From Paeniglutamicibacter sp. Y32M11 (GTDB taxonomy: Bacteria > Actinomycetota > Actinomycetes > Actinomycetales > Micrococcaceae), in assembly GCF_019285735.1 (NCBI RefSeq), contig NZ_CP079107.1, positions 1,240,001 to 1,304,000 of the forward strand: a DNA stretch of 64,000 nucleotides. Direction: 5' to 3'. The position numbers and the translations under genes are program-made. Shown one piece after another: positions 24,659 to 33,506 of this stretch. Every line of letters starts with the position of its first letter. The stretch's first letter is position 1. Under the pieces are notes generated by a model, which saw nothing but the letters and a program-made list of their open reading frames with translations, did no database searches and had not been told where the DNA came from.

Positions 24659-25954
24659 ATGGACGAATTGGGAAACATCCTCATCGCCGGGACCGGCCCG
24701 GTGGCGGTGCAAAGCGCCGTGCTGCTCGCTTCGCTGCCCGGCGCCCTGGGCATCGCCGGGCGCGAGTCCGAGCGTTCCGCGGCCTTCTTCGCGGCGCTGG
24801 ACTCCACCGCGGGCACCGTCCGGGCCGAGGTGCAGAACGCCAGCCATGCCGCGCTGGCGGGACGGTGCCGGATCGAGCAGCGGTTCCGCGGATACGGATC
24901 CGTGGCCGGGAGCTGGGACACCCTGATCCTCACGGTCACCGCGGATGCCTACCTCCCGGTGCTGCGCCAGCTGGCGAGCGAGGTGCTGGCCGGATTCCAG
25001 CGCATCGTGCTGCTCTCACCCACCCTGGGCTCCGGGGCCCTGGTGCGCGAGTACGCCAGGGCACAGGGCACGGATCCGGAAGTCATCAGCTTTTCCAGCT
25101 ACCTGGGTGATACCCGCTGGGCGCAGGGCACCCCGGGCGCCTCGGTGCTGACCGCCGGGGCCAAGGCCCGCATCTACGCCGGATCCAGCCGCGGTGAATC
25201 GCCCGCGCTGCAGCGGCTGCGCGCGGTGCACGAGACGGTGGGCACCGAGCTGAACATCCTGCCCCTGCCGGTGGAGGCCGAGGCACGAAACCTGTCCCTG
25301 TATGTGCATCCGGCGCTATTCATGAACGAGGTCACGCTGCGCGCCGTATTCGCCGCGGCGCCACCGACTCAGTACGTTTACAAGCTTTACCCCGAGGGAC
25401 CTATCACCCCGTCAATGATCCACACCCTGGTGCAGCAGTGGCGGGAGCTTTCGGCCATTCTCACCGCGCTGGGCGGGAAGGGAGTTAACCTGCTGTCCTT
25501 CATGCTCCACGACGGCTACCCGGTGCACCCGCAGAGCATCGACCCGGCACACGTGGCCGCGTTCGAGCAGCTGCCGGCCATCCACCAGGAGTACCTCATC
25601 TACGTGCGCTACGCCTCGCTACTGGTGGACCCATTCTCCGAACCCAGTGCGGACGGGAGATACTTCGACTTCTCGGCCATCCCCATCCGGCCGATCTTCC
25701 GCAACGACTCGGGCCACTGGGACGTGCCACGGATGCCAAAGGAAGACTACTACCGCACCAAGATCATCCAGGGTCTGGCCCGGCACCTCGCGGTGCCCTG
25801 CCCGACGATCGATCACCTCCTGGACGCCTACGAGGGCGCGCTCACGCAGGCGGCACAGGCACTGGGGGACCAGCCGCGCTCCGCGGCCTTTAGCGTGCAG
25901 GACTTCGCAGAAGACCTGGGCATGATCCGCGCCGGCATCGGGAGCGCCGCATGA
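24659..25954 (+). CDS. cntM: CntM-like opine (staphylopine) dehydrogenase
   Basis: A 431-residue enzyme that would reductively condense the CntL product with a 2-keto acid. The NAD(P)H loop is [11 protein letters not shown] (8-18). Arg35 aligns with the Arg33 tied to NADPH preference in S. aureus CntM, and Asp151 in SYLGDTR aligns with the Asp150 tied to pyruvate selectivity. [10 protein letters not shown] (His217), [12 protein letters not shown] and [13 protein letters not shown] match CntM closely. It ends overlapping the MFS gene (ATGA). The expected product is staphylopine-like; alignment is by hand from memory of the staphylococcal sequence. Confidence 0.94.
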   Translation: MDELGNILIAGTGPVAVQSAVLLASLPGALGIAGRESERSAAFFAALDSTAGTVRAEVQNASHAALAGRCRIEQRFRGYGSVAGSWDTLILTVTADAYLPVLRQLASEVLAGFQRIVLLSPTLGSGALVREYARAQGTDPEVISFSSYLGDTRWAQGTPGASVLTAGAKARIYAGSSRGESPALQRLRAVHETVGTELNILPLPVEAEARNLSLYVHPALFMNEVTLRAVFAAAPPTQYVYKLYPEGPITPSMIHTLVQQWRELSAILTALGGKGVNLLSFMLHDGYPVHPQSIDPAHVAAFEQLPAIHQEYLIYVRYASLLVDPFSEPSADGRYFDFSAIPIRPIFRNDSGHWDVPRMPKEDYYRTKIIQGLARHLAVPCPTIDHLLDAYEGALTQAAQALGDQPRSAAFSVQDFAEDLGMIRAGIGSAA

Positions 25955-27186
25955 AGACCACCGAACCGGGAACCACCGAAAAGCTACTGAGCGAACGAAA
26001 GATCATCGCCGAAATCTGGCCGGCCCTGCTGGCCTCGGCCGTGGGCCTGTTGCCCTTCACCGTGCTGAGCACCTTCCTGATACCGATCGCCGATTGGGCC
26101 GAGGCCGGCGTTGCGGAGGTCGGTTCCCTGCGCGGACTGGCCGGGGTGGGTGCGGTACTCACCGGCGTCGCGCTGGCCCCGCTGATTGGGCGCATCGCCC
26201 CGGGCCGCGTGGCCGCCGCCGCCCTGGCACTGCTGGGGGCCGCCGCGGTGCTCGGGACCTTCTCCGGACTGGCCGCGCTGGCGGCCTTCTGCCTGGCCAC
26301 CGGGGTGTCCAACGCGCTGCTCTACCCGGCGCTGTCCACCGCCGCCGCTGACCGCTTCGGGGCTACTCCCGCCGCGGGCCGTGCCGCCACCCTGGTCATG
26401 ACCGCCCAGACGCTGGCCTCCATGGTGGGCGCACCGCTGCTGGTGCTGCCGGCACTGTGGTGGGGCTGGCGGGGCAATCTCATCGCGATCGCGGTGCTCG
26501 CCCTCGCCTTGGCGCCGGCCCTGCTGCGCTACGGCCGCGCACATCCCGGCGCGGATGCTCCGGCCCCGCGGCTGGGCTACCTGGCTGCCTTCCGCACGCT
26601 GGCGGCCATCCCCGGGGCGCGGGCTCTGCTGCTGGTTTCCTTCGGACGGGCCGGCGCGCTGATGGGTCATCTGGCCTTCCTCGCCCCGTTGTACGCGGAG
26701 AAGTTCCAGCTTTCCACCGGCTGGTTCGCCTTCGTCTGGTCTTTGAGCGGAGGCTCCTTCTTCCTCGGGCACCTGCTCGCCGGGCGGATGCTCAACGCGC
26801 AGGACTCCGAGATTCGCACCCGGGCCGTGATGGCCATCGCCCTGGGCACCGGCCTGCTGGCGCTGCTCGGGGTGTACCTTTCCCCGGTGCTCCCGCTGGC
26901 GATGCTGGGCACCGCGGTGCTCTCGGCCAGCCATGCGGTGGTTTCCGCGGCGGTGATGACCCTGCTGGTGCGCCGCTGCGGGCAGGTGCGCGGCACCGCG
27001 CTGAGCCTGAATGCCGCCAGTATGTCCCTGGGATTGTTCCTCGGCGCCGGGGCCGCCGGGGTGGCACTGGGCGCGGCGGGCTATCTGGCCGCGGCCGCGG
27101 TGCTCGGCGGATTCACCCTGCTGGCCCTATTTGCCGCGCTCACCCTGCGCACCAGCACCGATCACCCATCCACAAGCAACCGATGA
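25951..27186 (+). CDS. MFS exporter of the metallophore (CntE-like role)
   Basis: A 411-residue major-facilitator protein with about twelve hydrophobic helices and small, Ala/Gly/Leu-rich composition. It is translationally coupled to cntM (ATGA overlap). In Staphylococcus the MFS protein CntE exports staphylopine, and the position here directly after the last biosynthetic gene argues for the same job. Sequence alone shows only the MFS family. A polar C-terminus ([12 protein letters not shown]) ends the protein. Confidence 0.88.
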   Translation: MKTTEPGTTEKLLSERKIIAEIWPALLASAVGLLPFTVLSTFLIPIADWAEAGVAEVGSLRGLAGVGAVLTGVALAPLIGRIAPGRVAAAALALLGAAAVLGTFSGLAALAAFCLATGVSNALLYPALSTAAADRFGATPAAGRAATLVMTAQTLASMVGAPLLVLPALWWGWRGNLIAIAVLALALAPALLRYGRAHPGADAPAPRLGYLAAFRTLAAIPGARALLLVSFGRAGALMGHLAFLAPLYAEKFQLSTGWFAFVWSLSGGSFFLGHLLAGRMLNAQDSEIRTRAVMAIALGTGLLALLGVYLSPVLPLAMLGTAVLSASHAVVSAAVMTLLVRRCGQVRGTALSLNAASMSLGLFLGAGAAGVALGAAGYLAAAAVLGGFTLLALFAALTLRTSTDHPSTSNR

Positions 27187-27193
27187 AGAGGCC

Positions 27194-28324
27194 ATGATGA
27201 CCCAGCTGGACCCCGCACTCCGCGAACCGCGCAGCGCACCACCACCACCGAGTGCCCCGCTGGTCTTCTCCGGCGATGATCTGGAGCACGATCGGCGCAC
27301 CCGGCACACCGCATGGTGGATCGCCGCTCTGCTGGCCGCGCTGCTGATCACCCTGCCGGTGGCCGTGGGCCTTGGGCCGGTGGCCATCGAAGCGGGCACG
27401 GTACTCCAGATCCTGCGCGGGCACCTGGTCGGCGGCGAGCCGATGGGTAGCTGGACCAACTCCGAGGAATCCATCGTGCTGCTGCTGCGCGTGCCCCGGG
27501 TGCTGCTGGGCGCCGCCGTCGGCGCCGGGCTGGCGCTGGCCGGGGTGGCATTGCAGGCCCTGACACGCAACATCCTGGCCGAACCCTACCTGCTGGGCGT
27601 GACCTCAGGGGCCTCAACCCTGTCGGCGGCCTCGATCCTCTTCGGTGCCTCGGCGGGCATCGGATCGGCCTCGCTGGCCGGTAGCGCCTTTGCCGGGGCG
27701 CTGGCCGCCGGGATCGCGGTTTTCCTGCTCGCGCGGGTCGGATCTCAGATGACCTCCACCCGGCTGGTGCTTGCCGGGGTAACGGTGGGCTACGTGCTGC
27801 ATGCGCTCACCTCGCTGCTGATCTTCGCCTCCGATGACCCCAATGCGGGCCGCTCGGTGCTCTTCTGGACGCTCGGTTCGCTGACCCAGGCCACCGGGCA
27901 ATCCGCGCTGATCACCTGGGCGGTGGTGCTGGGCACCATCGCGCTGCTGCTGCTCTGGTCCCGCCCGCTGGACGCGCTGGCCATCGGAGACAGCACGGCC
28001 CAGACGCTGGGGGTCTCCCCGGCGAAGCTGCGCGCGGCGGTCATGGTGGTGACCGCGCTCTGCGTGGGCGCGCTCGTCGCGGCCTCCGGCGGCATCGGAT
28101 TTGTCGGGCTGATCATCCCGCACATCGCCCGGCTGTGCGTGGGCTCCACCCACCGCAAGCTGTTGCCGGTGGCGGCGCTGCTCGGCGCGATCTTCCTGGT
28201 CTGGGCCGACGTGCTCGCCCGGACGGCGCTGGCCCCGCAGGAACTGCCACTGGGCATCGTCACCGCCCTGCTCGGCGCCCCGCTGCTGTTCGTGCTGGTG
28301 CGCAAATTAAACCCGACCCAATGA
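27194..28324 (+). CDS. FecCD-family ABC permease for metal chelate uptake
   Basis: A 376-residue integral membrane permease of the FecCD/BtuC family with about ten helices. An N-terminal cytosolic segment of about 35 residues precedes the first helix. Family hallmarks include RVPRVLLGAAVGAGLALAG and the late GGIGFVGLIIPHIARL block with the EAA-like coupling region. The start at 27194 follows GAAGAG by 3 nt. It should form a homodimer with the ATPase encoded next and accept cargo from the lipoprotein at 21879. Staphylococcal Cnt uses an Opp/Nik-type transporter, so this is a different importer class. Confidence 0.93.
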   Translation: MMTQLDPALREPRSAPPPPSAPLVFSGDDLEHDRRTRHTAWWIAALLAALLITLPVAVGLGPVAIEAGTVLQILRGHLVGGEPMGSWTNSEESIVLLLRVPRVLLGAAVGAGLALAGVALQALTRNILAEPYLLGVTSGASTLSAASILFGASAGIGSASLAGSAFAGALAAGIAVFLLARVGSQMTSTRLVLAGVTVGYVLHALTSLLIFASDDPNAGRSVLFWTLGSLTQATGQSALITWAVVLGTIALLLLWSRPLDALAIGDSTAQTLGVSPAKLRAAVMVVTALCVGALVAASGGIGFVGLIIPHIARLCVGSTHRKLLPVAALLGAIFLVWADVLARTALAPQELPLGIVTALLGAPLLFVLVRKLNPTQ

Positions 28325-28352
28325 GAATCAATCGCCCCAGGAGGCCCACAAC

Positions 28353-29144
28353 ATGATCACAGCCACCGATATTTCCGTGGGCTACGGCGGCACGCTGGTA
28401 GTGAAATCCGCTTCCCTGCACGCCGGGCCCGGGGAGGTCATCGGGCTCATCGGCCCGAACGGCAGCGGCAAGTCCACCTTCCTGCGCACCCTGTACGCGG
28501 CGCTGCGCCCGCGGGCCGGACTGGTCACCCTCGACGAGCAACCGATCACGGCGCTGCGCGGCACCGAGCTGGCCCGGCGGGTGGCCGTGGTCGCTCAGGA
28601 AACGCCCACCGATTTGCCGGTGAGCGTCGCGGACATGGTGCTGCTCGGCCGCGCCCCGCACCGCAAGGCGCTGGCCGCCTTCACCCGCGAGGATCACCAG
28701 GCGGTGGCCGCGGCGCTGAGCCGGGTCGGGGCCCGGGAGCTGGCCGACCGTCGTTATTCCACGCTCTCGGGCGGGGAGAAGCAGCGCGTGCTGGTGGCTC
28801 GCACGCTGGCCCAGCAGGCGGATCACCTGCTGCTCGATGAACCGACCAACCACCTGGACATCCGCTACCAGCACGAGCTTTTGCGCATGGTGGGGCAGCT
28901 CGGGGTCACCACCGTGGTGGTGCTGCACGACCTGAACCTGGCCGCGCGCTACTGCACCAAGTTGGTCATGCTTCAGGACGGCGAGGTGGTGGCGGGCGGA
29001 ACACCAGAGGAGGTGCTGACCCCGGAGATGCTGCTGCGGGTGTACGGGATCCACGTTGAACCGGTTTCGGTGCGCGGGACCCTGCAGCTGGTCTTCAGCA
29101 TGGCGGACGAGCCGGCCATGGCGCACGCGGGGGCCGCCGGCTAG
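28353..29144 (+). CDS. FecE-type ABC transporter ATPase
   Basis: A 263-residue ATPase of the iron-siderophore/B12 import class. Walker A GPNGSGKST (34-42), Q-loop VVAQETPTDLP (80-90), signature LSGGEKQR (138-145) and Walker B LLLDEPTNHLD (159-169) are all intact, with the switch His in VVVLHDLNLAARYC. A strong AGGAGG precedes the ATG. It is the last gene of the metallophore operon and powers the permease at 27194. Confidence 0.96.
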   Translation: MITATDISVGYGGTLVVKSASLHAGPGEVIGLIGPNGSGKSTFLRTLYAALRPRAGLVTLDEQPITALRGTELARRVAVVAQETPTDLPVSVADMVLLGRAPHRKALAAFTREDHQAVAAALSRVGARELADRRYSTLSGGEKQRVLVARTLAQQADHLLLDEPTNHLDIRYQHELLRMVGQLGVTTVVVLHDLNLAARYCTKLVMLQDGEVVAGGTPEEVLTPEMLLRVYGIHVEPVSVRGTLQLVFSMADEPAMAHAGAAG

Positions 29145-29159
29145 GGTGTCGGCTGGTCC

Positions 29160-29180
29160 GCCGGGCCTTGCTGGCCCGGC
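29160..29180 (+). terminator. GC hairpin at the end of the metallophore operon
   Basis: A perfect 8-bp stem GCCGGGCC/GGCCCGGC with a TTGCT loop lies 15 nt after the ATPase stop. No T run follows, so it is a weak or Rho-aided terminator candidate. Confidence 0.55.
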
Positions 29181-29470
29181 GCCGGTGCGCAGAAGCAGCT
29201 GTTCCTCCACCGGACACGAAGTCGGTCCGGGTATATGCGGATCTTGACAACGCGAAAATTCAGCCATCTAAGATGACGGAATATTGATCGCCGGGTGTAG
29301 CGCCGAGAGATCGGCAGCAATTTTCAGCAGCTGTATGCGCGGGATATCGGAAGGAGCGTGAACCGGGATTCCGTGTCCTTAAGGGGAACCTCTTACCGGA
29401 CGGCTGGATGAGTTCCGTTGGCGGATGGTTCATGGATTCGATCGGTGCCTTGCCGAGGCGCCGGGCCCAC
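29181..29470 (+). other. Intergenic stretch with a possible promoter and leader
   Basis: There is no convincing gene. A possible promoter begins with TTGACA (29244-29249) and has TAAGAT about 19 nt later. Downstream lies AAGGAG (29351-29356), then a 17-codon frame from GTG 29358 to TGA 29411 with too short a spacing to be convincing. The MerR gene ends on the other strand at 29471. Confidence 0.35.
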
Positions 29471-30358
29471 TTAGGACGACGCCGCCGCTCCGAGTTGCAC
29501 CGCCAGCTCCATGCTGCGCAGACGGGCCGGGGAGAAGTCGTAGGGCATGCTCCGGATGATCTCCGCCGCGGTCCTCGCGCGGGATCCTTCTACGGGGTCG
29601 GGCGCCGGGTTCGCGTTCTCAGGCGGGTGCAGCTCGTCCCAGGTGTCGAAGAGAGCATCGTCCTGCTCCAACTGACCGGACTCTTCGATGACGCGCATCA
29701 GCTCGGTCTCGAAGGCGTGCCGCTGGACCGCCAGCTCCGCAACTCGGGGGTCATCAACGGCGACCGTGTTATCCAGTGCTTTCTCGGCGGCGTCGAGGCG
29801 GTCGGACTTCGCCCGCAGTGCAGGATGGAGCGCCAACGCGAGGAAGCGGCCGGCCTGGACAGCGGCGCCGAGTGGACCGAAGATCCGCTCGGTGACCAAC
29901 AGGGTATCCAGGTCGTCCTGGCGCAGCGAGCCCTCGGGTGCGGCCTCGAGGCGGGTGGAGACGAAATCGTCGAGCAGTCCCAGTCGGCTCCCAAGGGCCC
30001 GCATGCGCTGCACCGAGGCGCGCTTGTGCTGCAGCTCGGCCTCCTGCGCGGCGAGGGTGTCCTCCAGCCGAGCGAGGACGCCTGCGATCTCGCCCTCGCT
30101 GCCGGCGCCGACTGGTGCGGCGCCTTCGAAGGCGCCGCGGATGTCTTCGAGGGCGATCCCAGCGTCGGCCATGCGGCGGATCCAGAGCAGCCGGATGATC
30201 TCCGCGTAGCCGTACCGGCGGCGGCCGTCGCCGCCCCGCTCCCGCTCGGGCAGCAGGCCGACCTGGTGGTAGTGGCGGATCGTCCGCGGAGTGACGCCGA
30301 CGAATGCCGCGGCGTCGCCGATCAGGACCTCTCGGGGCGGGGTAGGGAACGGGTGCAT
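29471..30358 (-). CDS. MerR-family transcriptional regulator
   Basis: A 295-residue regulator. The N-terminal MerR helix-turn-helix with wing is seen in FVGVTPRTIRHYHQVGLLPE and RRYGYAEIIRLLWIRRM (residues about 20-65). The rest is a long helical effector/coiled region, Ala/Glu-rich, without a Cys metal-binding motif. The start at 30358 (MHPFPT) is where family-like sequence begins; the longer frame adds an unrelated 15 residues. It is convergent with the metallophore operon, and a regulatory link is not shown by sequence. Confidence 0.88.
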   Translation of the reverse strand: MHPFPTPPREVLIGDAAAFVGVTPRTIRHYHQVGLLPERERGGDGRRRYGYAEIIRLLWIRRMADAGIALEDIRGAFEGAAPVGAGSEGEIAGVLARLEDTLAAQEAELQHKRASVQRMRALGSRLGLLDDFVSTRLEAAPEGSLRQDDLDTLLVTERIFGPLGAAVQAGRFLALALHPALRAKSDRLDAAEKALDNTVAVDDPRVAELAVQRHAFETELMRVIEESGQLEQDDALFDTWDELHPPENANPAPDPVEGSRARTAAEIIRSMPYDFSPARLRSMELAVQLGAAASS

Positions 30359-30582
30359 GGCAAACCTCTCGGATTGGGACGGGATGTGCTTCCAGCAGAC
30401 CACATGACGCTACGGCAGGTGCAACGGCCAACGGCCAACGGGACATTGGCATCGGGTATCGCTTGCCACGTTCCCTCGCACATTTCTAGCCCGGGCCCCT
30501 TTGCTGTCCTGACGGTTGCAACGAACCTGACACACAACGCATGGACCTAACAAGATGCGTTCCTTCCATTGATAGTAGGTGG

Positions 30583-30984
30583 ATGACTTCAATGCGTAGA
30601 ACGGTTTCTCCAGTGATTTTGTACGAATCATGGAGCGAGGATCCCGATGATGACGAGTACCTCTGCGAAAGGGATTTTTCGAAGGCCCCGTTTGGCGCAG
30701 AGGAAACCACTTGGGCCACCGTTTACGAGCTCACCGTCAAAGAGATTTTCCTGGGCTCCTTCTCCGAAAAGATCGGGAACATCTTCTATGTCAGGGTCTG
30801 TTCCCCTGGTTTTGTGGATTCCGACCATCGGTTCAGAGGTAGGTGGAGAGTGGAGCTCGATGGCTTTAACGATGCAGAAGCTAGAACGAGGATCGTTGAC
30901 TACGTCGAAAATACGAGGGGTGTTTTCCTGCTCAAAACACCAGTGGAAGTTCTCGCATCTGAGTTCTACTGCGAGGAACGGTAA
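30583..30984 (+). CDS. Imm8-like immunity family protein
   Basis: A 133-residue acidic protein. The pattern of an early WSEDPDDDEYLCE segment, then TVKEIFLGSFSEKIGNIFYVRVCSPGF and a C-terminal RTRIVDYVENTRG, resembles the Imm8 immunity protein family that protects against polymorphic toxins. No toxin gene is seen beside it, so it would be an orphan immunity gene. ATG codons at 30583 and 30592 are both possible starts. Family assignment is moderate. Confidence 0.6.
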   Translation: MTSMRRTVSPVILYESWSEDPDDDEYLCERDFSKAPFGAEETTWATVYELTVKEIFLGSFSEKIGNIFYVRVCSPGFVDSDHRFRGRWRVELDGFNDAEARTRIVDYVENTRGVFLLKTPVEVLASEFYCEER

Positions 30985-31055
30985 GTGGCCGAGCTCTCCG
31001 TCCTACCGTTCCACACGGGAACCTCTTGCGGACCAGTTTGCTTCGATAGCGGAGA

Positions 31056-31529
31056 CTAGACCGTAGTTGGTGTCATGACCCATGCGCCGTCATGCTTCTC
31101 TGCGTTCCAGGCCCGTTTGCTTTCATACTCGATAGGGTGTGATTCGCCTTGGCAAAAATCGACTGCCGATCTTTCGACAGAAATACGACTGAGATTGTTT
31201 TGCTCAGAAAAGAGCAGCCACTGCACGGAATCCGTCGACGCGGTATCAAGATTCTGGACGTTCTTGGCGAACGGTTCTGGAACCAGGTTCGTGTCACTGT
31301 AGGGACAGACAATCAGAACTGTTTCCCACAGGGGAATGGGTGCGCCTTCACCCTCTCCTCTTGGAAGGGCGAAAGCACCCTGTGCATTGTCAGCGGCACT
31401 TGCTAGCGACTCTTGGTATCCGGAATTTTGTGCGCACCCGGTGAGAGAAACCCCGAGGAACAACGACACGGCGAGAAAAGCCCATGCGGTTGGGAACTGA
31501 ACCGGTTTCTTGTTCTGCCTAAACTCCAT
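31056..31529 (-). CDS. Putative lipoprotein of unknown function
   Basis: A 157-residue protein with a basic N-terminus, hydrophobic segment and lipobox LTGC (Cys at about residue 32). The mature part contains two Cys residues (IVC and DFC) that may pair. It is convergent with the Imm8-like gene. I recognise no family; a surface partner of that neighbour cannot be excluded. Confidence 0.65.
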   Translation of the reverse strand: MEFRQNKKPVQFPTAWAFLAVSLFLGVSLTGCAQNSGYQESLASAADNAQGAFALPRGEGEGAPIPLWETVLIVCPYSDTNLVPEPFAKNVQNLDTASTDSVQWLLFSEQNNLSRISVERSAVDFCQGESHPIEYESKRAWNAEKHDGAWVMTPTTV

Positions 31530-31957
31530 GGGTCCATCTTGTCCTACGAAGCTGAAAGCTGCATGCCCATATGCCGCATGACCTCATCGATTCCGCTCGG
31601 GGGACGGCGAATTCTGGCAGTTCCGTAAGAGGGTGGGGATCGGAGCACCGATCACTGTCCCGAGTGGTTGAAAGCCCATAGCCATGCCGTCCCATAGCGG
31701 GAACCTTCCACGGGACACTCTTATGCCTGATTCGGACCAGGCATTATTGCGGGCAGCACCCCTGCATCAACCCACTGATGACGACCTCAATCCGCATTGC
31801 CTCAATGCCTAGCGCCGAGCTGTCCTCACCGACTCCCAACTTCCGCTTTCTAACCCAAAAGTGCGGCGCCCGAGTAGCCGTTGGGTGTGGCAAAGGCTCC
31901 ATCAGAGATGGGAGAGGGTCAACCGTATTCAGATGACCCTCTCCCATTACTTGCGGT
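31530..31957. other. Gene-free stretch with two hairpins
   Basis: About 430 nt with no convincing gene. It holds a 7-bp hairpin ATGCCTG/CAGGCAT (31724-31745) and the stronger hairpin at 31910-31945 described separately. Confidence 0.5.
31910..31945 (-). terminator. Hairpin downstream of the alpha/beta hydrolase gene
   Basis: A perfect 12-bp stem GGGAGAGGGTCA/TGACCCTCTCCC with a 12-nt loop lies 12 nt beyond the stop of the leftward hydrolase gene. Confidence 0.7.
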
Positions 31958-32689
31958 TTAGTTGTCTAGTGAAGCCGCTGAGTGAATGGCATTGGAGAGG
32001 TCAAGGGGCCGACTCCACATGGGCCAGTGCCCTGTGGGGAGATCGATGCTGTCGAGGCGTTCGAGGTTCGCGACTTCGGCAAACACGGGATGGCCTGCTT
32101 CGACCAGCTCCATTACCTGTTTGCTCGAGATCGAGCAGCACACCAGGGTGGTCGGGATGCTACTGCGGGCCTCGTTAGTGAGCTCGACGGGCTGACGAAG
32201 CACTGGGCCGGGCTCAGGGACGGCAAGGGCCCGAAAACGTTCGAGGACCTCTGCACTCAGGCCTTCGAGACTCGCCTGTTGCGCGAGTACATCGAACGAC
32301 GGTAGCGGCAGCTCATTCAACTCAACGGAGAAATCGGGGGCGGTGACATTGCCCGTCGCCACAGGGCCGGAGTCGACCCACACTACCCGGTGGACAAGCT
32401 CAGGGTGCCGGTCCATGACGAGGCTGACGGGGGCGTTAGCCCCGCTGTGGGCGACGAGAACCACGGGCTGATCTCCTTGTTGAGAAATTACGCCCAGGAT
32501 CGCTTCCGCCTGGTCATCGAGAGTCTTCGTCGCACGTGCAGGATCGTCCGCGTCGAGACCAGGCAGTGTCATAGCGATTGCACTGGAGTGGTCGGTTTGC
32601 AAGTGCTCAAGGACTTCATCCCACGCCCAAGCCCCCAGCCAGTGGCCGGCGATGAGAATGATGCTTGGGCTGCGCTTAGTAGTTGTCAT
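31958..32689 (-). CDS. Alpha/beta-fold hydrolase
   Basis: A 243-residue hydrolase. The N-terminal oxyanion-type segment IILIAGHWLGAWAW, nucleophile elbow VAHSGAN (Ser), and C-terminal LPTGHWPMW (His) outline the catalytic triad. The substrate is unknown; esterase-like proteins of this subgroup act on small esters. It is divergent from the WYL regulator at 32763 with a 73-nt gap, the usual layout when the regulator controls the hydrolase. Confidence 0.9.
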   Translation of the reverse strand: MTTTKRSPSIILIAGHWLGAWAWDEVLEHLQTDHSSAIAMTLPGLDADDPARATKTLDDQAEAILGVISQQGDQPVVLVAHSGANAPVSLVMDRHPELVHRVVWVDSGPVATGNVTAPDFSVELNELPLPSFDVLAQQASLEGLSAEVLERFRALAVPEPGPVLRQPVELTNEARSSIPTTLVCCSISSKQVMELVEAGHPVFAEVANLERLDSIDLPTGHWPMWSRPLDLSNAIHSAASLDN

Positions 32690-32762
32690 ATCACAACTCT
32701 CGCAGGCCCTTCGGACAAGGGTGTGTCACTATTTATGTCATGAATTCATTTGGGCCTGAACT

Positions 32763-33461
32763 GTGAAGCGCACCGAACGCCTCCATGCTCTCACTGAGAT
32801 GTTGCGCCGTAGCGGCGCGCGGGGAGTGTCCGCTGAGCGGTTGGCGAGTGAGTTCGAGGTATCCGTGCGCACGGTCAAGAGGGACCTCGATGCGTTAGAG
32901 AACAGTGGGGCGCTTCTATGGTCGCGCCCAGGCCCTGGTGGCGGCTACGGACTAGCCGACGGCGCGTCCCTGCCGCCTGTCAGCCTTTCCCCAGCGCAGG
33001 CCGTGGCGCTCATGGCGGCTGTGTCTGCTGCCCCCGATGCCCCCTACGCAGATCTGGCAGCCGCGGGTATCCAGAAGATCTTGGACGTCCTCGATCCCAG
33101 AACTCGAGCAAGAGCTGACGAACTAGCCCAACGTGTCTGGGTTAAGTCGATTCCTTCATCTTCGCGCGCAATAAAGTCGGCTTTGGAGGAGGCGATGGCC
33201 GAGCAGCGCGTAGTTCGCATTCGCTACACTTCTAGAGATGGCACCACGACCACCCGCGACGTCGAACCTGTGCTGTTCGCCTCGACGAACGGCCAGTGGT
33301 ACCTAATTGGGTGGTGCCGACTGCGCAATGCAATGCGATGGTTTACCGTATCGCGCATCGATCGGGCCAACGTAACTAAGTCGGCCTGTAGTGACCACAC
33401 CATCCACGAGGTTGGAATACCCCCGGCGAACGCTACACCGGTGCACGGTCGGAGCGAGTGA
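32763..33461 (+). CDS. HTH-WYL family transcriptional regulator (YafY-like)
   Basis: A 232-residue regulator starting with GTG. The N-terminal HTH_11 domain (RLASEFEVSVRTVKRDLDAL) is followed by a GGYGLADG wing. The C-terminal WYL domain begins with EAMAEQRVVRIRYTSRDG and contains NGQWYLIGWCRLRNAMRWF, the segment that names the family. WYL domains sense ligands, often nucleic-acid or small molecules. The divergent hydrolase gene is its likely target. Confidence 0.92.
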   Translation: MKRTERLHALTEMLRRSGARGVSAERLASEFEVSVRTVKRDLDALENSGALLWSRPGPGGGYGLADGASLPPVSLSPAQAVALMAAVSAAPDAPYADLAAAGIQKILDVLDPRTRARADELAQRVWVKSIPSSSRAIKSALEEAMAEQRVVRIRYTSRDGTTTTRDVEPVLFASTNGQWYLIGWCRLRNAMRWFTVSRIDRANVTKSACSDHTIHEVGIPPANATPVHGRSE

Positions 33462-33506
33462 ACCACTGAAGTAACCCTCACCGGGACAGTTTCACTCAGG
33501 TGCAGA

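Noticed and set aside
29231-29411. A riboswitch or leader peptide before the MerR gene
   Set aside because: No known riboswitch core (for example the cobalamin box) was recognised. The 17-codon frame has only 1 nt between AAGGAG and its GTG, and no gene follows on that strand.
29408-30550. A 380-codon open frame on the plus strand
   Set aside because: It is antisense to the MerR regulator, which has a clear domain. The plus frame has none.
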